In this document: positions 15,224 through 24,428 of the stretch, one piece after another | How the letters are laid out: each line of letters opens with the position of its first letter | How positions within the stretch are numbered: position 1 is the stretch's first letter | Assembly (NCBI GenBank): GCA_007123575.1 | Contig: SKKV01000017.1 | Coordinates: forward strand, 1 to 29,082 | DNA from: Wenzhouxiangella sp. | GTDB taxonomy: Bacteria > Pseudomonadota > Gammaproteobacteria > Xanthomonadales > Wenzhouxiangellaceae | DNA: 29,082 bases | Direction: 5' to 3' | The notes under the pieces: generated by a model | Seen by the model: the letters and a program-made list of their open reading frames with translations, nothing else | What the model was told of the DNA's origin: nothing | Database searches by the model: none | Position numbers and translations under genes: made by a program

Positions 15224-16681
15224 TCAGTGGCGCCAATAGGACGGCGTCAGCAGGACCAGGATTGTGAATATTTCCAGTCGGCCCAGCAGCATGGCGAAGC
15301 TCATCAGCCACTTGGTGGCGTTACTCAAGGGGCCCCAGTTGGCACCGGCTTCGCCGAGGGCGGGGCCCAGGTTGTTCATAGCAGAAAACACGACTGATAC
15401 GGCAGTGACCAGGTCTTCTTCGATGCCGGAAACGATCAGGGTCAGGATGACAACACAGACGATATACAGGGAGACAAACCCCCAAACAGCGTTGGCGACT
15501 TCCTGGTTCAAGGTGCGCCCGCCCAGCTTCAACGGCACCACCGAGCGCGGGTGGATCAGACGCTGCAGTTCGCGCATGCCCTGCTTGGTGACCAGGTAGA
15601 CGCGGATGATCTTGAAGCCGCCGGTGGTGGCGCCGGCGCAGCCGCCCAGGCCGGAAATCAGGATCAGCAACAGGGGAAGGGTGCCGGGCCAGAGATAGAC
15701 CTCGGCGGTTGCAAATCCGGTGGTGGTGGTAAAGGACACCGCCTGGAAAGCCGCGTAGCGAATCGACTCCCAGACGCTGTCATAGACCTGCTGGCGCCAC
15801 AGCAGCACGGTAATCAATACCGAAATGATCAGCAGCAACAACGCGAACAGCTTCAGCTCCGGATCCTTCAGATAAACCTGGGCCGTGGCCCGGCGCAGGG
15901 CCAGGAAATGGAGGGCAAAATTGATGCTGGAAACAAACAGAAAGAACACCACCAACCAATCGATCAAGGCGCTATCGAAGTGCCCGATGGAACCGTCGTG
16001 GGTGGAAAAACCGGCCGTGGCAACGGTCGAAAAACTATGAGTGACAGCGTCGAACAGGCTCATGCCAGCGGCCCAGTAGGCAGCCGCACAGAGCGCGGTC
16101 AGACCGATATAAATCAGCCACAGCGCCTTGGCGGTTTCGGCAATGCGCGGGGTCAGGCGCGACTCCTTGACCGGGCCAGTGGCCTCGGCCTTGTAGACCT
16201 GCATACCGCCAACCCGCAGCATGGGCAAGATGGCCACGGCCAGAACGATGATGCCCAACCCCCCCATCCACTGCAGCTGCTGGCGGTACCAGCGAATCGA
16301 GATCGGCATCTCGCCCAAACCTGAAAACACCGTTGCACCAGTGGTGGTGATGCCAGAGGTGGACTCGAACACGGCATCGGCAAGGCTGGCATCCAGTGCC
16401 AGGACGAACGGAATGGCACCTGCCAGGCAGACCGCGCCCCAGCAGGCCACGACCACCAGGAAACCATCGCTGATTCGCAGCTCGCGCTGGGCGCGTCGAA
16501 CTGGCCAGTACAGCAGCGCGCCGGCAACACTGACACTAAAAAAACTGATCAAGAAAGCGTGGGCGGCGCCATCGCCGTTGATCAGGGCGAAAGCCAGTGG
16601 CGGCAAGAACCCCAAGCTGGTGAACCCCAGGAGCACGCCGACCACGCGCTGGACCGGCGCGTAGGCGCGCAGGCGAATCAC
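15224..16681 (-). CDS. trkH: Trk potassium uptake protein TrkH
   Basis: A 485-residue inner-membrane potassium channel subunit, normal length for TrkH. The four pore loops that form the selectivity filter are visible: TTTGAT (112-117), STVATAGFS (218-226), TTTTGFAT (318-325) and NNLGPAL (436-442), with filter glycines at 115, 224, 322 and 439. It works with the cytoplasmic regulator TrkA to import potassium. The start is GTG at 16681, and its GTGA overlaps the trkA stop by 4 bp, which indicates translational coupling. It is the last gene of the long minus-strand run. Confidence 0.96.
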   Translation of the reverse strand: MIRLRAYAPVQRVVGVLLGFTSLGFLPPLAFALINGDGAAHAFLISFFSVSVAGALLYWPVRRAQRELRISDGFLVVVACWGAVCLAGAIPFVLALDASLADAVFESTSGITTTGATVFSGLGEMPISIRWYRQQLQWMGGLGIIVLAVAILPMLRVGGMQVYKAEATGPVKESRLTPRIAETAKALWLIYIGLTALCAAAYWAAGMSLFDAVTHSFSTVATAGFSTHDGSIGHFDSALIDWLVVFFLFVSSINFALHFLALRRATAQVYLKDPELKLFALLLLIISVLITVLLWRQQVYDSVWESIRYAAFQAVSFTTTTGFATAEVYLWPGTLPLLLILISGLGGCAGATTGGFKIIRVYLVTKQGMRELQRLIHPRSVVPLKLGGRTLNQEVANAVWGFVSLYIVCVVILTLIVSGIEEDLVTAVSVVFSAMNNLGPALGEAGANWGPLSNATKWLMSFAMLLGRLEIFTILVLLTPSYWRH

Positions 16682-18054
16682 ATGAACACCGCGTCAACCG
16701 AAAACAGGCGTTCGACCGCGCGGATCTGGCGCTGGTCGGCCACGAACAGAATGACGTGATCGTCGTTCTGGATCATCACATCGTGGTGGGCGATGATGAC
16801 TTCCTCGCCGCGGACGATGCCGCCAATATTGGTATCAGGCGGCAATTCGATCTCCTCGATCCGCTTGCCGACCACCTTCGACTGTCCGGGCAGGCCGTGG
16901 GCCACGGCTTCAATCGCCTCGGCCGCGCCGCGTCTGAGCGAATGCACGCGCACCATGTGACCTTTGCGGATATGGGTCAGCAGCGCACCGATAGTGACCT
17001 GCTGCGGGCTGACCGCAACGTCAATGCGATCCGACTCGACCAGGTCAACGTAGGCCGGACGGTTGATCAGGGTGATGACCTTGTCGGCGCCCATGCGCTT
17101 GGCCAGCATGGACGACAGAATATTGGCCTCGTCATCGTTGGTCAGGGCGCAGTAGACGTCGATCTCGTCGATTCCCTCTTCGTGCAGCAAGTCCTCATCG
17201 GCACAATCGCCGACCAAGACGATGGTGGTATCGAGTTCGTCAGCGATCAGCTCGGCCTGACGGGCATCGCGCTCAATGATCTTGACATGATGATTGCGCT
17301 CCAGGCGCCGCGCCAGATTGGCGCCGATGTTGCCGCCGCCGGCGAGCAGAATGCGCGTCGCAGGCCCGCTCATGCGCCTGAGCTCGCGCATCACCACCGG
17401 AATATCGCGGGTGGCGGCGAGGAAAAAAACGATGTCATCGACCTCGATGACGGTATCGCCCTCGGGGATGATGGCCTCGTCGTTGCGGAAGATGGCGGCA
17501 ACGCGCGCATCGACGTCGGCCGGCAGTTTTTCGCGCATCGATTTCAGCTCGCGCCCGACCAATGGGCCGTCGTGGAAAGCGCGCGTGGCGACCAGCTGGG
17601 CGCGGCCATCGGCAAAGTCCAGCACCTGCAGGGCACCGGGATACTCGATCAGACGTTGAACATGGTCGGTGACCAGCTTTTCCGGGCTGATCAGGACATC
17701 AATCGGGGCGTGCTCGCGGTTGAACAGCTGCGGATGGGCCAGGTAATCGGCAGCCCGGACACGGGCCACCTTGGTTGGCGTATTGAACAGCGAATAGGCG
17801 ACCTGGCAGGCCACCATGTTGGTTTCGTCCGAGTTGGTCAGCGCAATCAACAGGTCGGCGTCTTCGATGCCGGCCCGGATCAGGGTCTGGGGATGGGCAG
17901 CATGGCCGAGTACGGTGCGGATATCGAGCTTTTCCTGCAGCTCGCGCAGGCGCTCGCGGTCGGTATCGACCACGGTAATGTCGTTTTCCTCGCGCGACAG
18001 GCTGCGGGCCATGCCGCTGCCTACCTGTCCGGCGCCAAGAATGATGATTTGCAT
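16678..18054 (-). CDS. trkA: Trk potassium uptake regulator TrkA
   Basis: A 458-residue peripheral membrane protein with two tandem RCK units, each an NAD-binding Rossmann (TrkA-N) domain followed by a TrkA-C domain. The nucleotide-binding glycine motifs are GAGQVG (7-12) and GGGNIG (239-244). It gates TrkH in response to NAD(H) and ATP/ADP binding. Length and domain order match the standard double-RCK TrkA. The ATG at 18054 is 16 bp after the ntrX stop, and its own end overlaps the trkH start. Confidence 0.97.
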   Translation of the reverse strand: MQIIILGAGQVGSGMARSLSREENDITVVDTDRERLRELQEKLDIRTVLGHAAHPQTLIRAGIEDADLLIALTNSDETNMVACQVAYSLFNTPTKVARVRAADYLAHPQLFNREHAPIDVLISPEKLVTDHVQRLIEYPGALQVLDFADGRAQLVATRAFHDGPLVGRELKSMREKLPADVDARVAAIFRNDEAIIPEGDTVIEVDDIVFFLAATRDIPVVMRELRRMSGPATRILLAGGGNIGANLARRLERNHHVKIIERDARQAELIADELDTTIVLVGDCADEDLLHEEGIDEIDVYCALTNDDEANILSSMLAKRMGADKVITLINRPAYVDLVESDRIDVAVSPQQVTIGALLTHIRKGHMVRVHSLRRGAAEAIEAVAHGLPGQSKVVGKRIEEIELPPDTNIGGIVRGEEVIIAHHDVMIQNDDHVILFVADQRQIRAVERLFSVDAVFM

Positions 18055-18070
18055 GACCTTGTCGCTGGCT

Positions 18071-19420
18071 TCAGACTTGTTTCGGGTCCACGCCCAGCTG
18101 GCGCAGCTTGCGATACAGGTGCGTTCGCTCCATCTCCACCGCCTCGGCCAGGCGGCCGACGCTGCCGTCGACGGCCTTGAGCTTGTAGGTCAGGTACTGG
18201 CGCTCGAATTCCTCGCGCGCCTCGCGCAGCGGCAGGTGAAACAGGGCCGGGGCCGGGTCGCCGTCAGGGCGCTTGCCGGTATCGGACTGGGCCAGCGCTT
18301 CCTCGACTTCGGCCACCGAGACCTCTTCATCTCCACCCAATATCAGCAGACGCTGGACCAGATTCTTGAGCTCGCGCAGGTTGCCGGGCCACTGATGCTG
18401 ACGCAGCCGGTTCTGGGCCGCGACCGAAAAATGCCGGTAGGGCACGCCATCGCGGCTGGGAAAATACTCGGCGTAAAAGCGCACCAGGTCGGGCACGTCT
18501 TCCTGGCGCTCGCGCAGCGGCGGTATTTCCAGCGGCACAACACTGAGCTGGTAGTACAGCGCTTCTTCAAACTGACCCGCGCGGACCAGGTTTTCCAGGG
18601 CCACGCTGGTGCCGGTGACCAGACGCAGTTCCAGGGCCGGGCTGGAAGCGCGCTCGGGGTCGAGATGGCCCGATTCCAGAATCTTCAGCAGCAGGCGCTG
18701 GGCCTCGGCGTTCAGACGCGAGACATCGTCGATGAACAACACCCCGCCCTGGGCCTGGCCCAGCAGCCCGGACTCGCCCTCGCTGCCTAGCAGCAGGCGC
18801 GCCAGGCCGTCACTTTCCGCCCGCGTCGGCGCGGCCACGAACGGGCCTTCGGCACGGCGCGAATGGGCATGAATCCAGCGCGCGGCCATGGCCTTGCCCA
18901 CACCGGCCTCGCCGGTAATCAACACCGGCGTGTCGTGGGCGGCGATGCGTTCGAGGCGGCGCTTGAGCTGCTGTACGGCCAGCGAGCGCCCCATCGGCTC
19001 CATCACGGCCGGCACCTGGCGCCGCAGGCCGGCGTTTTCACGCTTGAGCCGGCCGGCTTCCAGGGCGTTGCCAACGGTGACCATCAGCTTGGCCATGGAC
19101 ACCGGTTTTTCGATGAAATCAAAGGCGCCCAGCCGGGTCGCCTCGACCGCGGTTTCGACCGAGCCGTGACCGGAGATCATCACCACCGGACACTCCAGGG
19201 CGCCGGCCTCGGTCCACTCGCGCAACAGGCTGATGCCGTCGGTGTCGGGCATCCAGACATCGAGCAGGACCAGGTCGGGCTGGTGCTGGCCGCGCAGCTC
19301 GCGCGCCTCGGCGGCGTTGCCGGCGGCAAGAATCTCATGTCCCTCGTCGGCAAGGATCTCGCCGATCAGTTCGCGGATATCGGGCTCGTCATCGACGATC
19401 AGGATGCGGGCATTGGCCAT
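18071..19420 (-). CDS. ntrX: NtrX response regulator with degenerate AAA+ domain
   Basis: A 449-residue response regulator paired with NtrY. The receiver (1-120) is intact, with phosphoacceptor Asp54 and the acid pair D10-D11, plus Lys105. A Walker A motif is present (GEAGVGKA, 170-177). Walker B reads GVLFIDDV (226-233), with Asp in place of the usual catalytic Glu. The GAFTGA sigma-54 contact loop is absent: 205-226 reads LARLLLGSEG...LLGQAQG. The arginine-finger stretch, commonly FREDLYYRL, is FEEALYYQL (284-292). A Fis-type DNA-binding helix-turn-helix remains (about 400-445, GRLAEAVEMERTHLYRKLRQLG). It probably binds DNA but does not remodel sigma-54 polymerase. ATG 19420 lies 5 bp after ntrY; the frame is open to 19474. 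Confidence 0.88.
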   Translation of the reverse strand: MANARILIVDDEPDIRELIGEILADEGHEILAAGNAAEARELRGQHQPDLVLLDVWMPDTDGISLLREWTEAGALECPVVMISGHGSVETAVEATRLGAFDFIEKPVSMAKLMVTVGNALEAGRLKRENAGLRRQVPAVMEPMGRSLAVQQLKRRLERIAAHDTPVLITGEAGVGKAMAARWIHAHSRRAEGPFVAAPTRAESDGLARLLLGSEGESGLLGQAQGGVLFIDDVSRLNAEAQRLLLKILESGHLDPERASSPALELRLVTGTSVALENLVRAGQFEEALYYQLSVVPLEIPPLRERQEDVPDLVRFYAEYFPSRDGVPYRHFSVAAQNRLRQHQWPGNLRELKNLVQRLLILGGDEEVSVAEVEEALAQSDTGKRPDGDPAPALFHLPLREAREEFERQYLTYKLKAVDGSVGRLAEAVEMERTHLYRKLRQLGVDPKQV

Positions 19421-19425
19421 GGCCG

Positions 19426-21630
19426 CTATTGTATCCGCGCCGGCTCGGGCTGTGGCTGGGCCGCTGGCAACCATAAACTGATCCTGGCCCCGCCTTCAGG
19501 ATCGTTGGCCAATTCGATCTGGCCGCCGTGCTCTTCGACGATGCGCCGAACGATGGCCAGGCCCAGACCGGTGCCGCGCGGCTTGGTCGTGACATAAGGT
19601 TCGAACACCCGATCCAGGACGTCGGCGGCAAAGCCCGGCCCGTCGTCGTGCAGAAGCAGACTGACCCCGGCCTGGCCATCTCGACTCTCCGGGCCCAGCG
19701 AGATAGCCAGGGTGGGAAGGGCATCCGGCTGCGCCTCCTGGGCGTTTCGAACCAGGTTGAGCAGCACCTGGCGCAGGCGATGCGGGTCGGCTATCACCCG
19801 GCACTGGCCGCAGGCCGCGTTGACCTCGAACCGGACCGGCACATCGGCGCTTGAGTACAAGTCGATGATTTCGTTGATCAGGGCATCCAGATCCAGCGGC
19901 TCCATCTTCAGGCCCACCGGGCGGGCGTAGTCGCCGAAAGCGTCAACCAGGCGCTTCAAGGTATCGACCTGGGCGCGGATCGTGGTCGTGGTTTTGGTCA
20001 ACAGCTCGACCTGCTCTGGTTCCAGACTGTTTTCAAGCTTGTACTGTAGGCGCTCAGCGGCAAGCTGAATCGGGGTGAGCGGGTTTTTCACCTCGTGGGC
20101 CAGGCGCCGGGCCACTTCCGCCCAGGCAGCCTCGCGCTGGGCCTGGTCGAGCACCGTTACATCATCGAATACCACGACCTGGCCGCCGGTTTCCTGGGGC
20201 AGATCAGAGCCGCGACAGACCAGCACCAGCGGCTTGTCGGGCTGGCCAAGTTGGATCTCCTTGCGCCAGTCGCCGATGCCGCCAGCGCGCCGCTCCAGGA
20301 TACTGTCAAGCAGCGGCGCCAGATCCGGTCGCTGGCTGCGCAGGGCGGCCAGCGCCAGGCCGCTGTCGCGCTCGCTGTCCAGCCCCAGAATGCGCGCGGC
20401 CGAATCGTTGAAGGCGCTCAGGCAGCCGGCGTGGTCAATCGCCAGCACCCCGGCCGACAGGCGGCCGAGCACGATTTCCAGGTAGCGGCGCTGCGACTCC
20501 AGGGCCTGGCGGCTGGCGGCCAGCTCCCGGGTCATGACATTGAAGGAACGGACCAGGAAGCCGAGCTCGTCGCGGCTGGTCACGGTCAGCTCATCGGGAA
20601 AGCGCCCGGCGGCGATTTCCTCGGTGGCCATGGCCAGCTCGCGCACCGGCTGGGACAGGCGGCGGGCGGCGTTGAAGGCCACCAGCATGGCCAGCAGGGC
20701 GGTCAGCAGCAGCACCAGGGTGAGGATCAGAACCAGACTTTGCTGCAGGCGGTCGCGCAAAAAGGCGACGTTGCGATAGCGGTAATAGGCGGTCTCGACG
20801 TTTCCCGCCAGCTGGCTGAACTCGGCCGGCAAGGGGTGGATGGCCTGCAATACCAGCGGCGAGGCGCCCAAGCGCGGCGGCCCCAGCAGGACCAGGGTGC
20901 GGATATGGATGTCATCCTGGTTCGGCTCGACCGCGGCATAGACTTCGTTCTCCAGGGCCTGGACCAGGGCAAAGCTGGACGGCAGTGCCGGGGTCAACTG
21001 GCCCGGGTCAATATTGACGCTGACCTGGGACTGGCCGGCGGCGTTGAGTACCGACAGTTCGGTCGGCCCGGAGGCGCTGACCTGGCGCAGCAGCTGGCGG
21101 AACAACCACTCCTCGTCGTCCAGGTCGAGCTGTTCGGCCAGGCGCTGCACCTGACCTGCGACTTCGCGGGTGCGCAGATCGAGGAAAAGCTGGCCCATTT
21201 CAATCGACTCGGCCAGGGCGCGTTCGGCGTCCACGTCCAGCCAACCTTCGACTGTGTCGGTCAGAAACTGGATCGCGAACAAGTACAGAATGACCACCGG
21301 CGGCAGGGCCAGGGCAATGAACACCGCCACCAGTCGCCCGGTCAGCCGCGCCCCCGGCTCGGCGGCGCGCAGCCGTTTGACCAGGCGCACCAGGCGGCCC
21401 AGGATGACCACGATCAGCAGCAGCAGGGCAACGCCGGTAATCACGAACACCCACATCGCCATGCGCCCAAGCTGGGTAGCATCCTGCTCGACGCTGGAGA
21501 CCAGGTACAGCGAGGACAGCAGCACCATCAGCACCGCCAGCAGCGGCAGGGCGCGCAGCACGCGCCGGAGACCCTGGCGAGAAGATCGGCGCGCTGACAG
21601 CTGTGATGACGGCGCGGCCGGGTCAGCCAT
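19426..21630 (-). CDS. ntrY: NtrY-type sensor histidine kinase
   Basis: A 734-residue membrane sensor kinase. Three N-terminal membrane segments (about 26-48, 58-80, 98-122) precede an extracytoplasmic region (123-296) and a fourth helix (297-319). A HAMP domain follows (about 320-372), then a PAS domain (about 380-490) and the HisKA domain with His512 in AHEVKNPLTPIQLAAERL. The ATPase domain has an N box (LLNLVRNAQEA, 623-633), G1 (DDGPGF, 662-667) and G2 (GTGLGLA, 686-692). All catalytic boxes are intact. Start ATG at 21630 overlaps the DUF4390 stop by 8 bp; a longer open frame upstream lies inside that gene. The signal sensed is unknown; NtrYX systems elsewhere have been linked to nitrogen, redox and envelope functions. 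Confidence 0.94.
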   Translation of the reverse strand: MADPAAPSSQLSARRSSRQGLRRVLRALPLLAVLMVLLSSLYLVSSVEQDATQLGRMAMWVFVITGVALLLLIVVILGRLVRLVKRLRAAEPGARLTGRLVAVFIALALPPVVILYLFAIQFLTDTVEGWLDVDAERALAESIEMGQLFLDLRTREVAGQVQRLAEQLDLDDEEWLFRQLLRQVSASGPTELSVLNAAGQSQVSVNIDPGQLTPALPSSFALVQALENEVYAAVEPNQDDIHIRTLVLLGPPRLGASPLVLQAIHPLPAEFSQLAGNVETAYYRYRNVAFLRDRLQQSLVLILTLVLLLTALLAMLVAFNAARRLSQPVRELAMATEEIAAGRFPDELTVTSRDELGFLVRSFNVMTRELAASRQALESQRRYLEIVLGRLSAGVLAIDHAGCLSAFNDSAARILGLDSERDSGLALAALRSQRPDLAPLLDSILERRAGGIGDWRKEIQLGQPDKPLVLVCRGSDLPQETGGQVVVFDDVTVLDQAQREAAWAEVARRLAHEVKNPLTPIQLAAERLQYKLENSLEPEQVELLTKTTTTIRAQVDTLKRLVDAFGDYARPVGLKMEPLDLDALINEIIDLYSSADVPVRFEVNAACGQCRVIADPHRLRQVLLNLVRNAQEAQPDALPTLAISLGPESRDGQAGVSLLLHDDGPGFAADVLDRVFEPYVTTKPRGTGLGLAIVRRIVEEHGGQIELANDPEGGARISLWLPAAQPQPEPARIQ

Positions 21631-22180
21631 CCATGACCTCGCTGTCAATGTCCCAGTGTTGCCAGGCGCTGATGGCATGCCATTCGGGATCAAACCAGAC
21701 CGGCATGCGCATCGGCGAAGGCAAGCGGGTTCGATCAAGCTGGCCGCGGATATCCACCCGGTAGGTAGTCGCGTCCAGATCTTCGCGGCTCAGGCCCGTG
21801 GCCCAGGGCTGCGGCCGGCGCAGGCTGTCGGTAAGCATATGCAGGCGCGGATAGTTGCGCTGCTCGCCGGTCTTGGTATCGGCAATCTGGTAGCTGCGCA
21901 GCATCGGCAGGTAGCGGACTTCGTAGCGATGATTGCGGTCGCGGTCGAGGACGCGAAACCAGCCGTAGCGCCGGAAACTGCGGGTAGTAATGCGGATCGG
22001 CACGGGCACACCGTGCTCCATTGCCTCAATCACCGCTTCTGTCGGTCGCCAGTCAACGCCGGCGATGATCACCAGCTCGCCACCTTGCCAGGCAAGCTCC
22101 GGGTCGAGCAATTCCAGGTGGCCCGGGGTGCTTGAATCACGCGCGCTGCAGCCGGCGCACAGACAGATGATAAAAGCCAT
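21623..22180 (-). CDS. DUF4390 family protein, probably exported
   Basis: A 185-residue protein of the DUF4390 family, with the C-terminal signature LPSPMRMPVWFDPEWHAISAW and a YEVRYLPML core. It is typically encoded between rsmB and the ntrY gene, as here. The N-terminus (MAFIICLCAGCSARDS) ends in a lipobox-like LCAGC with Cys11, so it may be a lipoprotein. The h-region is short and lacks a positive charge. An upstream ATG at 22270 would add basic residues and lengthen the hydrophobic stretch, but would extend the overlap with rsmB to 134 bp. I prefer 22180, which overlaps rsmB by 44 bp. Function unknown. Confidence 0.8.
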   Translation of the reverse strand: MAFIICLCAGCSARDSSTPGHLELLDPELAWQGGELVIIAGVDWRPTEAVIEAMEHGVPVPIRITTRSFRRYGWFRVLDRDRNHRYEVRYLPMLRSYQIADTKTGEQRNYPRLHMLTDSLRRPQPWATGLSREDLDATTYRVDIRGQLDRTRLPSPMRMPVWFDPEWHAISAWQHWDIDSEVMDG

Positions 22181-23498
22181 CCATATCCAGGCTACCGGGC
22201 AGAATCTGGCGGCCGGGCGCGCTTGCCGTTCCGGGTAAATGCTGATGGTCGATGACGTCGGCGTCTTCATGTCGCTCCAGGAACGATCGGCCCTGGTCCC
22301 GGTTTTCGGCGGCCAGAACCGAGCAGGTGGCATAAACAAGGATACCGCCGGGAGCCAGCAGCGACCACAGCGCATCGAGAATCCGCCGCTGCAGCTCGAC
22401 CAGGGCGGGAATATCGGCGGCCTTGCGCAGCCAGCGGATATCGGGGTGGCGCCGGATCACGCCGGTGGCCGAACACGGAGCATCGACCAGGATCCGATCA
22501 AACTGACGCCCGTCCCACCAGCCAGCCGGGTCGGCGGCATCGCCCGCCAGCACTTTGCCCTCAAGCCCGAGACGCTGGAAATTGTCGCTGACCTGCTCAA
22601 GTCGCCGCTTGTCGATATCCAGGGCGGTCAGCTCCACCGCTGCGCGTTCCAGAATATGGGCTGCCTTGCCGCCGGGTGCCGAGCAGGCGTCGAGCACGCG
22701 CAGGCCATCGGCCAGGTCCAGGTACTCCACGGCCAGCTGGGCGGCGCCGTCCTGCACCGACAGGCCACCGTCGCTGAAACCCGGCAGCTGGGAGACCGCG
22801 GCGCGCTGGCGCAGCACCAGCGCATCGGGCACGGCTGCAATCTCGTCGGCCTCGTAGCCGGCCGCGACCAGCTCGGCCCGGGCCTGGTCAAGCGGCCAGT
22901 AACGGCGGTTGACCCGCAGCCACAGCGGCGGGGATTGATTGCCGGCGGCAAGGATTTGCTCGTCGTGCTCGGGCCAGTCGCGCTTGAACCCCTCGATCAA
23001 CCAGCCGGGATAGCCCCAGGCTCGCACCGGGTCGTCGGCCAGCCCGACCTCCAGGGCCTCGCGACGACGCTGAAAATTGCGCAACACGGCATTGGCCAGG
23101 CCCTTCAGGCGGGCCAGTCCACCACCGGCAACGGCGGCAACCGCAGCATTAACCACGGCCGGCGCCGGCTCGCGCTGATCGCGCAACTCGGCCAGCCCGA
23201 CGGCAAGAATGAACCAGACCAGCCGATCCCGCCGCGCCGGCCGACGCGAAATCAGCCGGTCCAGCAGTTCGTCAAGCGCCGGCCAGTCGCGCAGCACGGC
23301 ATGGCTCAGGCGCCGGGCCAGGGCGCGATCACGGGGTTCATTAAGGTCTGCCAGCAGGCCGTCGAGCACGGCATCCAGGGCCCTGCCCTTGTCCAGCACC
23401 TGCAGCAGGGCACGCCCTGCGACCAGGCGCGGTGCGCTGCCATCGGCGCCGGGTTGTGCCGCGCACGTGCGCTTGCCCGATGATCGGGAGCCGGCCAC
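22137..23498 (-). CDS. rsmB: 16S rRNA m5C967 methyltransferase RsmB
   Basis: A 453-residue enzyme that methylates C967 of 16S rRNA with S-adenosylmethionine. The N-terminal NusB-like RNA-binding domain (about 22-145) precedes a Rossmann methyltransferase domain. The SAM-binding motif is LDACSAPGGKA (269-279). The two catalytic cysteines of m5C enzymes are C342 (DAPCSATG) and C392 (ATCSV). The start is a GTG at 23498, directly after the fmt stop. The protein's end overlaps the DUF4390 gene. Pairing with fmt and def is a conserved bacterial arrangement. Confidence 0.96.
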   Translation of the reverse strand: MAGSRSSGKRTCAAQPGADGSAPRLVAGRALLQVLDKGRALDAVLDGLLADLNEPRDRALARRLSHAVLRDWPALDELLDRLISRRPARRDRLVWFILAVGLAELRDQREPAPAVVNAAVAAVAGGGLARLKGLANAVLRNFQRRREALEVGLADDPVRAWGYPGWLIEGFKRDWPEHDEQILAAGNQSPPLWLRVNRRYWPLDQARAELVAAGYEADEIAAVPDALVLRQRAAVSQLPGFSDGGLSVQDGAAQLAVEYLDLADGLRVLDACSAPGGKAAHILERAAVELTALDIDKRRLEQVSDNFQRLGLEGKVLAGDAADPAGWWDGRQFDRILVDAPCSATGVIRRHPDIRWLRKAADIPALVELQRRILDALWSLLAPGGILVYATCSVLAAENRDQGRSFLERHEDADVIDHQHLPGTASAPGRQILPGSLDMDGFYHLSVRRLQRA

Positions 23499-24428
23499 TT
23501 ATGCCCAGTCCGGATGCGCATTGAGCCAGTCGCGCGCGCTGACCCTTTTGCGATTCGGTGCCTGCAGCTCGAATATATCTAGCGCGCCCTGGCCGCAGGC
23601 GACGCTGATCCGATCCTTCTGGCCGGTGCCTCGCAGCAGCTCGCCGGGCCGACCGGCCAACTCGGATCTTGGCGCGGCCCGAAACACCCGGCAGGGCTGC
23701 CCGGCGATCTCGCCAAAGGCAATCGGCCAGGGGTTGTAGGCTCGCACCTGGCGCGCAAGCTGATCGGCCGGACGGGTCCAGTCAAGCCGGGCATCGGCCT
23801 TGTCGATCAAGGGGGCGTGCGTGGCCAGGGCCTCGTTTTGCGGGCTGGCCGCGGGGAGGCTGCCGCTGACCAGCTGATCCAGCGCGCTGAGCAGCACGCT
23901 GGCAGCCATTTGGGCCAGGCGGTCGTGCAGCTCGCCGGCCGATTCGACATCATCGATTGGCGTGGCCGCCTGCAGCAGCACCGGCCCGGTATCCAGCCCT
24001 ACGTCCATCTGCATCAGCGAAATACCAGTTTCTTCGTCACCGGCCAGGATGGCTTGATTGATCGGGCTGGCGCCGCGCCAGCGCGGCAGCAGTGAAGCAT
24101 GCAGGTTCCAACAGCCGTGGGCCGGCAATTCCAGCACTTTCGGCGGCAGCAGCAGGCCATAGGCGGCGGTAATCAATAAATCCGGCTTGATCTCGGCCAG
24201 CGCGTCCTCGCTGCCGGCCGGGCGCAGGCTGGGCGGCTGCAGCACCTCGATGCCGGCATCCATGGCCAGCTGCTTGACCGGTCCAAAGCGCAGCTTGCGG
24301 CCGCGGCCGGCGCCGCGATCGGGCTGGGTCAGCACGGCCAGCGGCTTGTGCTCGGATTCGATCAGCGCGCTAAGGGCCGGAACGGCAAACTCGGGTGTTC
24401 CGGCAAAGACCGTTTTGAGCGGCTTCAC
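23499..24428 (-). CDS. fmt: Methionyl-tRNA formyltransferase
   Basis: A 309-residue cytoplasmic enzyme that formylates initiator Met-tRNA using 10-formyltetrahydrofolate. The N-terminal catalytic domain has [12 protein letters not shown] at the start, the folate-site stretch [15 protein letters not shown] (113-127) and catalytic residues Asn108, His110 and Asp146 (GLDTGP). A C-terminal tRNA-binding domain begins near 205. Length is standard. The GTG at 24428 overlaps the def stop as GTGA, indicating translational coupling with deformylase, the enzyme that reverses its modification after translation. Confidence 0.97.
   Translation of the reverse strand: MKPLKTVFAGTPEFAVPALSALIESEHKPLAVLTQPDRGAGRGRKLRFGPVKQLAMDAGIEVLQPPSLRPAGSEDALAEIKPDLLITAAYGLLLPPKVLELPAHGCWNLHASLLPRWRGASPINQAILAGDEETGISLMQMDVGLDTGPVLLQAATPIDDVESAGELHDRLAQMAASVLLSALDQLVSGSLPAASPQNEALATHAPLIDKADARLDWTRPADQLARQVRAYNPWPIAFGEIAGQPCRVFRAAPRSELAGRPGELLRGTGQKDRISVACGQGALDIFELQAPNRKRVSARDWLNAHPDWA

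Noticed and set aside
16756..18180. 474-codon plus-strand open frame
   Set aside because: It lies antisense over trkA, whose domains are unmistakable. The translation is rich in Gly, Asp and Gln with no recognisable fold.
20095..21597. 500-codon plus-strand open frame
   Set aside because: Antisense to ntrY, with a Gln/Gly-rich translation typical of the reverse frame of a GC-rich gene.
22239..23483. 414-codon plus-strand open frame
   Set aside because: Antisense to rsmB, which has intact catalytic cysteines and a SAM motif.
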